NCBI RefSeq assembly: GCF_900177295.1
Contig: NZ_FWZX01000001.1
Span: 434,001 to 498,000, forward strand
DNA from: Tistlia consotensis USBA 355
GTDB lineage: Bacteria > Pseudomonadota > Alphaproteobacteria > Kiloniellales > DSM-21159
Reading direction: 5' to 3'
DNA: 64,000 bases
Position numbers and translations under genes: made by a program. The notes under the pieces were generated by a model. It saw only the letters and a list, made by a program, of their open reading frames with translations, was not told the DNA's origin and searched no databases. Shown one piece after another: positions 18,291-27,043 of the stretch (the stretch's first letter is position 1; each line of letters starts with the position of its first letter).

Positions 18291-18317
18291 TTCCCGTGCT
18301 AGTAAACATAACGGGAA
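18291..18317. promoter_or_regulatory. Inverted repeat in the 5' region of the orphan gene
   Basis: TTCCCGT (18291-18297) and ACGGGAA (18311-18317) are perfect 7-bp complements around a 13-base AT-rich spacer, immediately upstream of the GGAGG ribosome site of the gene starting at 18275. It could be an operator or a leader hairpin that controls access to the ribosome site. Confidence 0.4.
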
Positions 18318-18380
18318 CAAAATGACCTGCATCCCGCCGCGTCGCATCCCGCGATCCCTCGGTGGACGACTGCCGGCGGG

Positions 18381-18944
18381 TCAGTGCTTCTTCAGGGCCT
18401 GCAGCAACCGCTTCGCCTCCGGCGAGTCCCACTCGGCACCGCCCTCGATCTCGCCGACCGGGATGCCGTCGGGGCCGATCAGGATGGTCGTCGGCATCAC
18501 CTTGATGCCGAAGTGGCGCGCCAGCCTGCCGTCCGGATCGCTGTAGCGCGCCAGCGTCGAGAGCCCCTTGCCCGCATAGAAGGGATCGACCACGGCGAAG
18601 CCGCCGCGGTCCTCGGACAGCGCCACCACGACGATCCCCTCGCCGCCGAGGTCGCCCTGCAGCCGGTCGAGCGACGGCATCTCGGCGACGCAGGGCGGGC
18701 ACCAGGTCGCCCAGAAGTTCAGCACCACGACCTTGCCGGCGAAGTCCTTGAGGCTGACGTCCCGGATCATGCCGTCGAGCCGCTGCTTGAAGGGCAGATC
18801 GGGCACCGGCCTGGCATGCTCGTAGATGACGTAGCCGTCGGCCAGCGAGCCGCTCGCCGCGGCGGCCGGCCCCGGCGCGAGCGGCGCCAGCAGCAGCGCC
18901 GCGACGGCGAGCATGCGAAGAGGCTTTCTCAAGGGCCGCGTCAT
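18381..18944 (-). CDS. TlpA-family thiol:disulfide reductase
   Basis: Periplasmic thioredoxin-like protein, 187 residues. A signal peptide or anchor (about 1-30, ending AAAAS) is followed by a thioredoxin fold with the active site W-C-P-P-C in [15 protein letters not shown], and the cis-Pro region [13 protein letters not shown]. Family members reduce apocytochromes or copper-centre proteins for cytochrome oxidase assembly; the target here is unknown. A strong CGAGGAGG precedes the ATG. The gene is divergent from argH, with 18 bases between start codons. Confidence 0.88.
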   Translation of the reverse strand: MTRPLRKPLRMLAVAALLLAPLAPGPAAAASGSLADGYVIYEHARPVPDLPFKQRLDGMIRDVSLKDFAGKVVVLNFWATWCPPCVAEMPSLDRLQGDLGGEGIVVVALSEDRGGFAVVDPFYAGKGLSTLARYSDPDGRLARHFGIKVMPTTILIGPDGIPVGEIEGGAEWDSPEAKRLLQALKKH

Positions 18945-18962
18945 CCGTTAAACCTCCTCGTC

Positions 18963-20396
18963 ATGAGCGCCATCAAGCCGACCGAGACCGCCGCTTCGCC
19001 CCGGACCGCCGGGAGCGCGGCGAACAGCATGTGGGGCGGCCGCTTCGCCGGCGGCGCCGACCGCGTGATGGAGGCGATCAACGCCTCGATCGACATCGAC
19101 CGCCGCTTCTATCGCCAGGACATCCGCGCCAGCCAGGCCCATGCCGCGATGCTGGTCGCCCAGGGCATCGTCTCGGCCGAAGATGGCGCGGCCATCCACC
19201 GGGGTCTAGACCAGGTGCTGGCGGAAATCGAGGAGGGCCGCTTCACCTTTTCGCGCGCGCTCGAAGACATCCACATGAACGTCGAGGCGCGCCTCAAGGA
19301 GATCGTCGGCGAGCCGGCCGGCCGTCTGCACACGGCGCGCTCGCGCAACGACCAGGTCGCGACCGACTTCCGCCTCTGGGTGCGCGACGCGCTCGACGGG
19401 CTCGACGAGCGGCTGCGCGACCTGCAGGCCGCGCTCATCGGCCGCGCCGAGCAGGAGGCCGGCACGCTGATGCCGGGCTACACCCACCTGCAGGCGGCCC
19501 AGCCGGTGACCTTCGGCCACCACCTGCTGGCCTATGTCGAGATGCTCGGGCGCGACCGCGGGCGCCTCGCCGACTGCCGCGAGCGGCTCAACGAGTCGCC
19601 GCTCGGCGCCGCGGCGCTGGCCGGCACCTCCTTCCCGATCGACCGCGAGGCGACCGCCCGCGCGCTCGGCTTCGACCGGCCGATGGCCAACTCGATCGAC
19701 GCCGTCTCGGACCGCGACTTCGCCCTGGAGTTCCTCTCGGCGCTCTCGATCCTGGCCGTGCACCTGTCGCGCTTCGCCGAGGAGCTGGTGCTCTGGTGCT
19801 CCGAGGGCTTCCGCTTCGTCGGGCTCAGCGACGCCTTCACGACTGGCAGCTCGATCATGCCGCAGAAGCGCAACCCCGACGCCGCCGAGCTGGTGCGCGG
19901 CAAGGCCGGACGGGTGATCGGCGACCTCAACGCCCTGCTGATCGTGATGAAGGGCCTGCCGCTGACCTACGGCAAGGACATGCAGGAGGACAAGGAGCCG
20001 GTGTTCGACGCCGTCGACACGCTCGACCTCTGCATCGCCGCGACCGCCGGCATGGTGCGCGACCTCGCGGTCGACCGCGAGCGCATGCGCAAGGCCCTGT
20101 CGGCCGGCTTCATCACCGCGACCGACCTCGCCGACTGGCTGGTCCGCGAGCTCGGGCTGCCGTTCCGCGAAGCCCATCACGTCACCGGCAGCCTGGTCGC
20201 CAAGGCGGAGGCCGCCGGCTGCGACCTGGCTGCCCTGCCGCTCGCCGAGCTGCGCTCGGTAGAGCCGCGCATCCACGAGGGAGTGCTGAGCGTGCTGACA
20301 CCCGAACAGGCCGTGGCGAGCCGCGTCTCGCTGGGCGGCACGGCGCCGGAGCGCGTGCGCGAAGCCGCCGCCGCCGCCCGGGAGCGCTGGCTGTGA
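18963..20396 (+). CDS. argH: Argininosuccinate lyase ArgH
   Basis: Cleaves argininosuccinate to arginine and fumarate, the last step of arginine synthesis. The 477-residue protein has MWGGRFAGG at the start of the folded part (about residue 23), [19 protein letters not shown] and the fumarase/lyase signature [12 protein letters not shown]. The ATG at 18963 gives a typical disordered 22-residue N-terminal tail, but no purine-rich ribosome site precedes it; the AACCTCCTC there is the complement of the tlpA site. An ATG at 19029 is an alternative. The end overlaps the next gene by 4 bases (GTGA). Confidence 0.94.
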   Translation: MSAIKPTETAASPRTAGSAANSMWGGRFAGGADRVMEAINASIDIDRRFYRQDIRASQAHAAMLVAQGIVSAEDGAAIHRGLDQVLAEIEEGRFTFSRALEDIHMNVEARLKEIVGEPAGRLHTARSRNDQVATDFRLWVRDALDGLDERLRDLQAALIGRAEQEAGTLMPGYTHLQAAQPVTFGHHLLAYVEMLGRDRGRLADCRERLNESPLGAAALAGTSFPIDREATARALGFDRPMANSIDAVSDRDFALEFLSALSILAVHLSRFAEELVLWCSEGFRFVGLSDAFTTGSSIMPQKRNPDAAELVRGKAGRVIGDLNALLIVMKGLPLTYGKDMQEDKEPVFDAVDTLDLCIAATAGMVRDLAVDRERMRKALSAGFITATDLADWLVRELGLPFREAHHVTGSLVAKAEAAGCDLAALPLAELRSVEPRIHEGVLSVLTPEQAVASRVSLGGTAPERVREAAAAARERWL

Positions 20397-20725
20397 CGCG
20401 CCCCGCCCCGCTCCGGAACGCCCCGCTCCGGACTGCCCCGCTCCGGACTGCCCCGCTCCGGACCGGCCTGCTCTGCGCCGGCCTGGTCTGCCTGGCGCTG
20501 CTCGCCGCCTGCGGCCGGAAGGGCGACCTCAGGCCACCGCTCGGCGAGCACACGGCCTACAGCTGGCCGAAGCAGTATCCGGCTCCCGACACCGTGGTGC
20601 CGCCGCTGTCGAAGGAAGCCGAGGTGAACAGCGGGCTGGAGCCGCGCAGCGGCTTCAAGCAGCCCGAGACGCTGCCGCGCTGGAACGGAAGCCGCACGAC
20701 CACCACGGTCTATGGCAGCCAGTGA
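20393..20725 (+). CDS. Small LptM-like lipoprotein between argH and lysA
   Basis: The GTG at 20393 overlaps the argH stop and yields 110 residues. The lipoprotein signal ends in L-L-A-A-C (Cys40), followed by GRKGDLRPP, which matches the short lipoproteins placed between argH and lysA (YifL, renamed LptM in enterobacteria, where it helps LptD mature). The mature part is Pro-rich and ends TTTTVYGSQ. The n-region before the hydrophobic core is abnormally long (about 25 residues) because it is encoded by a four-copy 15-bp repeat, so translation might start further in. Confidence 0.8.
   Translation: MTRPAPLRNAPLRTAPLRTAPLRTGLLCAGLVCLALLAACGRKGDLRPPLGEHTAYSWPKQYPAPDTVVPPLSKEAEVNSGLEPRSGFKQPETLPRWNGSRTTTTVYGSQ
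20406..20465 (+). repeat. Four tandem copies of a 15-bp unit in the lipoprotein signal region
   Basis: CCCCGCTCCGGACTG repeats at 20406, 20421, 20436 and 20451. The first copy has A-A-C-G and the last A-C-C-G at the end; the two middle copies are identical. In frame it encodes a PLRTA pentapeptide repeat, so copy-number change would lengthen the signal n-region in steps of five residues. Confidence 0.9.
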
Positions 20726-20736
20726 AGGGTGACCCG

Positions 20737-22086
20737 GTGAGCACGGTCCTCGAGAGCAGCGCCGGCGGCGCGGCCGACCCGGCCGAGGCCGCCTTCGTCT
20801 ACCGCGACGGCGGCCTGCAGGCCGAGCAGGTGCCGCTGGCACGCATCGCCGAGGCGGTCGGCACGCCCTGCTACGTCTATGCCGGCGGCGCGATGCAGGC
20901 GACCTACCGGGCGCTCGCGTCGGCACTCGGGGCGGTCGGCCTGCCGACGACAATCTGCTACGCCGTCAAGGCCAACCCCCACGTCGCGGTGATCCGCGGC
21001 TTCGCGGCGCTCGGCGCCGGTGCCGACGTGGTCTCCGAGGGCGAGCTGCGCCGGGCGCTCGCCGCCGGCGTGCCGCCCGAGCGCATCGTCTTCGCCGGGG
21101 TCGGCAAGACCGAGGCCGAGATGGCCTTCGCGCTGGAGACCGGCATCCTGCAGTTCAACGCCGAATCGATCGACGAGCTGAAGGTGCTCGACGCGGTCGC
21201 CGGACGGCTCGGCCGCACGGCCCCCGTGGCGCTGCGCGTCAACCCCGACGTCGACGCGCGCACCCACGCCAAGATCGCGACCGGCAAGGCCGGCAACAAG
21301 TTCGGCATCGACATCGACCAGATGCCGGCGACGCTGGCGCTGCTGCGCGACCTGAAGAACCTGCGCCTCGACGGACTGGCGGTGCACATCGGCTCCCAGC
21401 TGGTCCACGCCGAGCCCTACGAGGCCGCCTTCGCGCGCCTCGCCGAGCTGGCCCGCGAGGTGCTCGCGGGGGGCTGGAGGCTGCGCCATCTCGACCTCGG
21501 CGGCGGCATGGGCATCCCCTACGGCCCGGCGCGGGACGGCCGCAGCGCCGCCCTGCCGCTCGACGCCTACGTCGCTGCGGTCAAGCGCACGGTCGGAAGC
21601 CTCGGCCTACCGCTGGTCTTCGAGCCGGGCCGCTACCTGGTCGGCAACGCCGGCCTGCTGCTGGCCCGCGTGCTCTACGTCAAGCAGGGCCGCTCGAAGC
21701 GCTTCGTGATCCTGGACGCGGCGATGAACGACCTGATCCGGCCGACGCTCTACGACGCCTGGCACGAGATCGTGCCGGTCGCCGAGCCGGCGCCAGGCGC
21801 GGCCCTCGAGCCGGTCGACGTGGTCGGGCCGATCTGCGAGAGCGGCGACATCTTCGCCCACGACCGCCTGCTGCCGCCGGTGGCGCCGGGCGACCTGATC
21901 GCGATCCTCTCCACGGGGGCCTATGGCGCCACCATGTCTTCGACCTATAATTCAAGACTGCCGGCACCCGAGGTGATGGTCAGAGGCGGCGACAGCGCGG
22001 TCATCAAGGCCCGTCCCGATCACGCCGCAATGATCGCCCAGGATCGGCTGCCGGCCTGGCTGGAGGAGTCCGGCCGGACGAGGTGA
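20737..22086 (+). CDS. lysA: Diaminopimelate decarboxylase LysA
   Basis: PLP-dependent last step of lysine synthesis: meso-diaminopimelate to lysine. The product has 449 residues from the GTG at 20737, chosen because GAAGGG lies upstream at normal distance; a GTG at 20722 in the same frame lacks such a site. The PLP lysine is in CYAVKANPH, the Gly-rich phosphate loop in LDLGGGMGIPYG, and the second-subunit active-site Cys in GPICESGDIFA. The gene follows argH and the lipoprotein with almost no spacing, the standard proteobacterial order. Confidence 0.94.
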   Translation: MSTVLESSAGGAADPAEAAFVYRDGGLQAEQVPLARIAEAVGTPCYVYAGGAMQATYRALASALGAVGLPTTICYAVKANPHVAVIRGFAALGAGADVVSEGELRRALAAGVPPERIVFAGVGKTEAEMAFALETGILQFNAESIDELKVLDAVAGRLGRTAPVALRVNPDVDARTHAKIATGKAGNKFGIDIDQMPATLALLRDLKNLRLDGLAVHIGSQLVHAEPYEAAFARLAELAREVLAGGWRLRHLDLGGGMGIPYGPARDGRSAALPLDAYVAAVKRTVGSLGLPLVFEPGRYLVGNAGLLLARVLYVKQGRSKRFVILDAAMNDLIRPTLYDAWHEIVPVAEPAPGAALEPVDVVGPICESGDIFAHDRLLPPVAPGDLIAILSTGAYGATMSSTYNSRLPAPEVMVRGGDSAVIKARPDHAAMIAQDRLPAWLEESGRTR

Positions 22087-22138
22087 CGGTGACGCGATAC
22101 CAGAGGCGAGCCCCGAGAGCGGCAGAGCGAGCGACCAG

Positions 22139-24706
22139 GTGAGCGAACAGCGGCCCGACCGCTTCCGAACCGACCGACCCGGCGCCGACCGGACCCCGAC
22201 GGCGGGCAGGCGCGCCCCGCGATCCGACGAGCAGCAGTCCGACCTTCCCCTGCGCGGCTACCGGCTGCGGCTCGCCCTGAGCCGGGCCGCGCTGTTCTGG
22301 GAGAGCCTCTGGCCGGCGCTCTTCCCCTTCGGCTGCGTCGTCGGCCTGTTCCTGGCGCTCGCCCTGATGGACCTGCTGTCGGATCTCGGCGGCTGGCTGC
22401 ACCTGGCGGTTCTGGTCGGCTTCGCGCTCGCCGCGGCGGCCAGCCTGGCCTGGGCCGCCCGGCGCGTGCGCCTGCCGGGGCGCGAGGCGGCGCGGCGCCG
22501 GCTCGAGCGCGACAGCGGCGTCGCGCACCGGCCGCTGCAGGCGCTCGAGGACAGCCTGGCCACCGATCCGGCCGATCCCGATGCCCAGGCGCTGTGGCGC
22601 GCCCACCGGCGGCGCCTCGCCGAGCAGCTGCGGCGGCTGCGGGTCGCCCCGCCGGCCGCCGGCTGGGCCCGCGTCGACGGCTTCGCCCTGCGCGCCGCGG
22701 TCGGTCTGCTGCTGGTCATCGGCCTGGTCGTCGGCGGCGGCGACTGGCGCTTCCGCCTGTCGAGCGCGGTGACGCCCAGCCTCGGCGCCACCGAGGCCAG
22801 CCTGCCGACCCAGCTCGACGTCTGGCTCAACCCGCCGTCCTACACCGGCCAGCCGCCGCGCTATCTCGACCCGGCGAAGGCCGCGGACGGGACGATTGAG
22901 GTGCCGACCGGCAGCGCCCTGCTGGCCCAGGTCCAGGGCGGCCGCGGCGACGCGGTGATGAGCCTCGGCGGCGCCGAGACGCCGTTCCAGCGCTACGACG
23001 CCGGCAGCCTGCGCCTGCAGCGGTCGATCGAGACCGGCGCCGAGGCCAGCGACCTGCCGCTGGAGATCCGGCGCGGCGAGCGGACGCTCGGCGCCTGGAC
23101 CCTGCACGTCCTGCCCGACCACGCGCCCTCGGTCGAGTACCTCAAGCCCCCGGCGCCGGCCCGCCGCGGTGCCCTGGAGCTGGCCTACCGGGCGGCCGAC
23201 GACTACGGCCTGGTCGGTCTGCAGGCGGTCATCCGGCGCGTCGACAAGCCGGACGGCCCGCCGCTCAGCTTCGACCTCGGCCTGCCGAGCGGCGAGGTCA
23301 AGCAGAGCGAGGGCACGGCCTACCGGGACCTGACGCCCCATCCCTGGGCCGGCATCCCGGTCACGGTGCAGCTCGAGGCGCGCGACGCGACCGGCCAGAC
23401 CGGCACCACGGAAGCCTTCCAGATGGTCATGCCGGAGCGCGTCTTTCAGCATCCGGTGGCGCGCCGCCTGATCGAGCTGCGCAAGCAGCTGACGCTGCAC
23501 CCGGAGCAGCGCATGCCGGTGATCGAGGGGCTGACCGCGCTCAGCCGGCGGCCGGAGCACTTCGCCAACGACCTGGTCGTCGCCCTGGCGCTGGTCGTCG
23601 CCGAGCGCCGGCTGGTGCACGACCACGAGCCGACCGCGATCGGCGAGGTCCAGGAGCTGCTCTGGGACACCGCCCTGCACATCGAGGAGGGCGAGGTGGC
23701 GCTGGCCGAGCGCCGCCTGCGCAACCTGCAGCAGCAGCTGATGGACGCCCTGGAGAAGGGCGCGCCGGACGAGGAGATCGACCGGCTGATGAACGAGGTG
23801 CAGCAGGCGCTCGACGAGTTCCTGCGCCAGATGGCCGAGCAGGCCATGAAGCAGGCCGGCCAGCAGCCGCCCGCGGAGAACCAGCCGCTGCCGCCCGACG
23901 CCCAGGTGCTGCAGCGCGACGACCTGCAGAAGATGATCGAGCAGGCGCGCCAGCTGGCCAAGGCCGGCGACCGCGACAAGGCCCGCGAGCTGCTCGCCCA
24001 GCTGCAGCAGATGCTGGAGAACCTGCAGGCCATGCCGATGCAGCAGCGCATGAACCAGCAGGCCCAGAAGGCGCAGCAGATGATGCAGAGCCTGCAGGAG
24101 ATGATGCGCCGGCAGCAGGAGCTGATGGACCGCAGCTTCCAGCGCTCGCAGCAGGGCAAGCGCCAGCAGCTGCAGCAGCCCGGCGACGGCAAGGACCAGG
24201 GCAAGGACCCCGGCCGCAGCTCGAACGCCGGCGACGCCCAGGACCAGGAGGCGCTGCGCCGCCAGCTCGGCGGCATGATGCGCAAGTTCGGCGACATGAC
24301 CGGCGAGATCCCGCGCTCGCTCGGCCAGGCCGAGCAGTCGATGCGCGACGCCCGCGATGCCCTGAAGCAGGACCAGCCGGGCAACGCCGTGCAGCCGCAG
24401 GCCGACGCCCTCGACCAGCTGCAGCAGGGCCTGGAGACGATGCTGGAGAGCTTCGCGCAGCAGATGCGCAAGGGTCAGGGCAAGGAGGGCAACCAGGCCG
24501 GCGAGCGGCCCGGCGAGGGCCGCGACCCCTTCGGCCGCGGCCCCCAGGGCCAGGGCCTGGAGGGCAACGACCGGGTGCAGATCCCGACCGGCTCGGAGCT
24601 GCGCCGCGCCCGCGAGATCCTCGACGAGCTGCGCCGGCGCCGCGAGGAGGTCGACCGGCCTCCGGTCGAGCTCGACTACCTCGACCGCCTGCTCCGCCAG
24701 TTCTGA
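22139..24706 (+). CDS. TIGR02302 family protein (DUF4175), unknown function
   Basis: A large 855-residue membrane protein. Two hydrophobic segments lie near 60-110 and another near 190-208; the rest is a periplasmic-type region and a long Gln/Met/Arg-rich helical part (about 570-690). In that part QQ-rich stretches such as QKAQQMMQSLQEMMRRQQEL suggest extended coiled structure. This architecture and the position after lysA match the alphaproteobacterial TIGR02302 family, whose function is unknown. The GTG start at 22139 lacks a strong ribosome site. It is convergent with cpdR across a hairpin. Confidence 0.85.
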   Translation: MSEQRPDRFRTDRPGADRTPTAGRRAPRSDEQQSDLPLRGYRLRLALSRAALFWESLWPALFPFGCVVGLFLALALMDLLSDLGGWLHLAVLVGFALAAAASLAWAARRVRLPGREAARRRLERDSGVAHRPLQALEDSLATDPADPDAQALWRAHRRRLAEQLRRLRVAPPAAGWARVDGFALRAAVGLLLVIGLVVGGGDWRFRLSSAVTPSLGATEASLPTQLDVWLNPPSYTGQPPRYLDPAKAADGTIEVPTGSALLAQVQGGRGDAVMSLGGAETPFQRYDAGSLRLQRSIETGAEASDLPLEIRRGERTLGAWTLHVLPDHAPSVEYLKPPAPARRGALELAYRAADDYGLVGLQAVIRRVDKPDGPPLSFDLGLPSGEVKQSEGTAYRDLTPHPWAGIPVTVQLEARDATGQTGTTEAFQMVMPERVFQHPVARRLIELRKQLTLHPEQRMPVIEGLTALSRRPEHFANDLVVALALVVAERRLVHDHEPTAIGEVQELLWDTALHIEEGEVALAERRLRNLQQQLMDALEKGAPDEEIDRLMNEVQQALDEFLRQMAEQAMKQAGQQPPAENQPLPPDAQVLQRDDLQKMIEQARQLAKAGDRDKARELLAQLQQMLENLQAMPMQQRMNQQAQKAQQMMQSLQEMMRRQQELMDRSFQRSQQGKRQQLQQPGDGKDQGKDPGRSSNAGDAQDQEALRRQLGGMMRKFGDMTGEIPRSLGQAEQSMRDARDALKQDQPGNAVQPQADALDQLQQGLETMLESFAQQMRKGQGKEGNQAGERPGEGRDPFGRGPQGQGLEGNDRVQIPTGSELRRAREILDELRRRREEVDRPPVELDYLDRLLRQF

Positions 24707-24713
24707 GCCGACA

Positions 24714-24737
24714 GGCCGCGGCCACAGGGCCGCGGCC
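24714..24737. terminator. Strong bidirectional hairpin between the TIGR02302 gene and cpdR
   Basis: Two copies of the self-complementary GGCCGCGGCC (24714-24723 and 24728-24737) flank a 4-base loop ACAG, giving a 10-bp perfect GC stem in the 33-base gap between convergent genes. It lacks a T-tract but is the strongest stem in any convergent gap here. Confidence 0.5.
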
Positions 24738-24739
24738 GC

Positions 24740-25123
24740 TCAGCGCGGCGCGGTCATCTCGCGGCGCAGCCCGAGCGCCGACTCGGCGGCGTCGCAGATC
24801 TGCTTCAGGGTGAAGGGCTTGACCACGACCTCGGCGATCAGCTCGTCGAGATTGTGGGCGCGCTGGCGCTCAGCCGAATAGCCGGTCATCAGCAAGACCG
24901 GCAGGTCCGGGTGGTCGCGCGTCACCTTGAGCGCCAGGCCGATGCCGTCGAGGCCGGGCATGACGATGTCTGTGACCAGCAGGTCGAAGCTGTCGTCCTT
25001 CAGGCTCTCGAGCGCCTGCAGGCCGTCGTTGACCGCGGTCACCTGGAAGCCGCGCAACTCCAGCGCCCGGGTGACGAACGTCCGGACGGCTTCGTCGTCC
25101 TCGGCGACCAGGATGCGGACCAT
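24740..25123 (-). CDS. cpdR: CpdR-like single-domain response regulator
   Basis: Stand-alone receiver domain of 127 residues with acidic pocket D9-D10, phosphoacceptor D52 in LLVTDIVMPGLDG, switch residue Thr in LLMTGYS and Lys in VVVKPF. The combination LLVTDIVMPG-LDGI and the short C-terminal tail fits CpdR, which in alphaproteobacteria takes phosphate from the CckA-ChpT relay and, when unphosphorylated, directs ClpXP to cell-cycle regulators such as CtrA. That role is inferred from family resemblance. The start at 25123 opens directly with MVRILVAEDD. CpdR usually ends in hydrophobic residues; here the tail is LRREMTAPR. Confidence 0.8.
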   Translation of the reverse strand: MVRILVAEDDEAVRTFVTRALELRGFQVTAVNDGLQALESLKDDSFDLLVTDIVMPGLDGIGLALKVTRDHPDLPVLLMTGYSAERQRAHNLDELIAEVVVKPFTLKQICDAAESALGLRREMTAPR

Positions 25124-25300
25124 CGGCTGTTCCCAAGCGAACGGAGGACCGGAGCACCGGCCGGGCCGGCGGCGGGGGGCGGCCCCCAGGCCTGCCCGCC
25201 GCAAAGAAAGCCTATATTAGCGGCGAATTCGAGCCAAGAAATCGGCGAGACGGCCCCGGACGTCCGCGACGGTGGCGCGCGGCCCGGCCGTCACCCGCCG

Positions 25301-26095
25301 TCAGTGCAGGACGAAGTCGACCCGGACGCTGAGCTCGCCGCGCGGGATCGCCTCGCGCTTGGTCTCGAAGGCGACCTTCTCGCCCGGCGCAAGCAGGGCC
25401 TTGCCGGCCTCGAAACGCCATTCGACCAGCACGGCGCCGGTCTTGTCCGTCACCGTGGCGACCAGCAGCGGGACCTTGCGCTCCTCGTCGCCGATGTTGA
25501 CCACCGAGCCGGTGATCGTCATCACCCGGCTGCCGTCGACCGTGTTGAGCTGGGTCGTGACGTCCCTGAGCGCGACCCCCGGATGCCCGTTCTCCAGGGG
25601 CACGCCGAGCAGGTCGTAGATCTGCTGCAGCTCCGGCACGGTGGCGACGACCTGGTTACGGTAGTACCAGCCGCCGCCGAGCAGCGCGGCGACGACCAGC
25701 AGCAGCAGCAGCCAGCCGAGCAGGAGGACGACGCGCGACCGGCCGCGCGACAGCCGCGCATAGTCGCCGTCGCCGGCCAGCTCGAAGCGCCGCGGCTCTC
25801 CGAAATGGGGCTCGTCGAAGATCGGCGGCCGGTCGTAGGCCGGCTCGGCGCGATGCGGGTCGCGCGGCCACTGCTCCGCCGATTCGGCCGCGGCGGGCTT
25901 CGGCGCGGCCGGCCGGGCCGGGGCGGGCGGGGCGGCGGCCGGCCCGGGCGCCGGCTGCGCCGGTGCGGCGCCCTCCGGCGCCGGCTGGTGCCAGACGTGG
26001 CCGCAGGCCGCGCAGCGCACCTTGCGCCCGTTGGGGGCGAGCTTCTCGGTCGGCACGCGGAAGCGCTTCGCACAGTTTGGGCAAGCGATTTCCAT
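25301..26095 (-). CDS. MJ0042-type zinc-finger membrane protein (DUF3426-like)
   Basis: The 264-residue protein starts with a zinc ribbon, CPNC (5-8) and CAAC (about 32-35), of the MJ0042 finger family. An Ala/Pro-rich linker and one membrane helix (about 123-143, VVLLLGWLLLLLVVAALL) come next. The C-terminal extracytoplasmic beta-type domain has the DVTTQLNTVDGSRVMTITGSVVN segment seen in DUF3426 proteins. It is divergent from ftsE, a frequent alphaproteobacterial arrangement. The function is unknown; cytoplasmic metal binding coupled to an envelope domain is what the architecture shows. Confidence 0.85.
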   Translation of the reverse strand: MEIACPNCAKRFRVPTEKLAPNGRKVRCAACGHVWHQPAPEGAAPAQPAPGPAAAPPAPARPAAPKPAAAESAEQWPRDPHRAEPAYDRPPIFDEPHFGEPRRFELAGDGDYARLSRGRSRVVLLLGWLLLLLVVAALLGGGWYYRNQVVATVPELQQIYDLLGVPLENGHPGVALRDVTTQLNTVDGSRVMTITGSVVNIGDEERKVPLLVATVTDKTGAVLVEWRFEAGKALLAPGEKVAFETKREAIPRGELSVRVDFVLH

Positions 26096-26353
26096 GGGCC
26101 GGGCGGACAGTCCGTCTAGTGGGCACGCGGAGCGACGCGGGCGGGCGGAATCCCTTATAAGACTGCGACTCGCGCGTTAGCAAGGCCGGCCGGTGTCGGC
26201 TTCGAGGCCGAGCCGCCGGCCCGACGCCGCGGCGGGGCTGGCCCTTGTGGAGCGATCCCGGCCCTTGCTATCCAGGTGATCCGGACGGGCGACCCGGTCG
26301 TGGCGATTCCCGGCGCCCCCCGCACCGCCCGCGCCGCCAGGAGGACAGGCCCC

Positions 26354-27040
26354 TTGGTTCGTTTGGACGACGTTGCCTTGCGGTACGGCCAGGGGCCGGA
26401 GGTCTTGAGCGGCGTCACCAGCCACCTGGAGCCGGGCTCCTTCCATTTCCTGGTCGGCCAGAGCGGCGCCGGCAAGTCCTCGTTCCTGCGCCTGCTCAAC
26501 CTCGGCCAGCGCCCGACCCGCGGCCGGCTGATGCTGTTCGGCCGCGATGTCGCCAGACTGGGCCGCGAGGATCGCGCCCTGATGCGCCGGCGCATGGGCG
26601 TCGTGTTCCAGGATTTCCGCTTGATCGGCCACCTGACCGCCTTCGAGAACGTCGCCCTGCCGCTCCATCTGGTCGGCGAGCGGCCGGGCGCGATCGACTC
26701 CAAGGTCAGCGAGCTGCTGTCCTGGGTCGGCCTGGCCGACTGCCTGGACGCGCTGCCGGCGACGCTGTCGGGCGGCCAGCAGCAGCGCGTCGCCATCGCC
26801 CGCGCCGTGGTCGGGCGGCCGAGCCTGCTGCTCGCCGACGAGCCGACCGGCAACGTCGACGACCGCATCGCCATGCGCCTGATGTTCCTGTTCGAGGAGA
26901 TGCACCGCAACGGCACGACGGTCGTCGTGGCGACCCACAACGAGACCCTGGTCGGGCGCTTCCAGCACCCGCGGCTGCGCCTGGAAGGCGGCACGCTGCG
27001 CCTGGTGCCGGCCGAAGCCGCCGCCGACGGGACGGCCTGA
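26354..27040 (+). CDS. ftsE: Cell-division ABC transporter ATP-binding protein FtsE
   Basis: ATPase of the FtsEX complex that activates peptidoglycan hydrolases at the septum. The 228 residues contain Walker A GQSGAGKS (35-42), the signature LSGGQQQRVAIARA, Walker B LLLADEPTGN and the switch His in VVATHNE. The start is taken as TTG at 26354 because AGGAGG lies 9 bases upstream and homology to FtsE starts here (LVRLDDVALRYG). A GTG at 26276 would add 26 residues. It is followed by ftsX after 3 bases. Confidence 0.93.
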   Translation: MVRLDDVALRYGQGPEVLSGVTSHLEPGSFHFLVGQSGAGKSSFLRLLNLGQRPTRGRLMLFGRDVARLGREDRALMRRRMGVVFQDFRLIGHLTAFENVALPLHLVGERPGAIDSKVSELLSWVGLADCLDALPATLSGGQQQRVAIARAVVGRPSLLLADEPTGNVDDRIAMRLMFLFEEMHRNGTTVVVATHNETLVGRFQHPRLRLEGGTLRLVPAEAAADGTA

Positions 27041-27043
27041 GCC

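Noticed and set aside
26276-26353. GTG at 26276 as the ftsE start, adding 26 residues
   Set aside because: The extension has no FtsE homology, and an AGGAGG lies at proper distance from the TTG at 26354.
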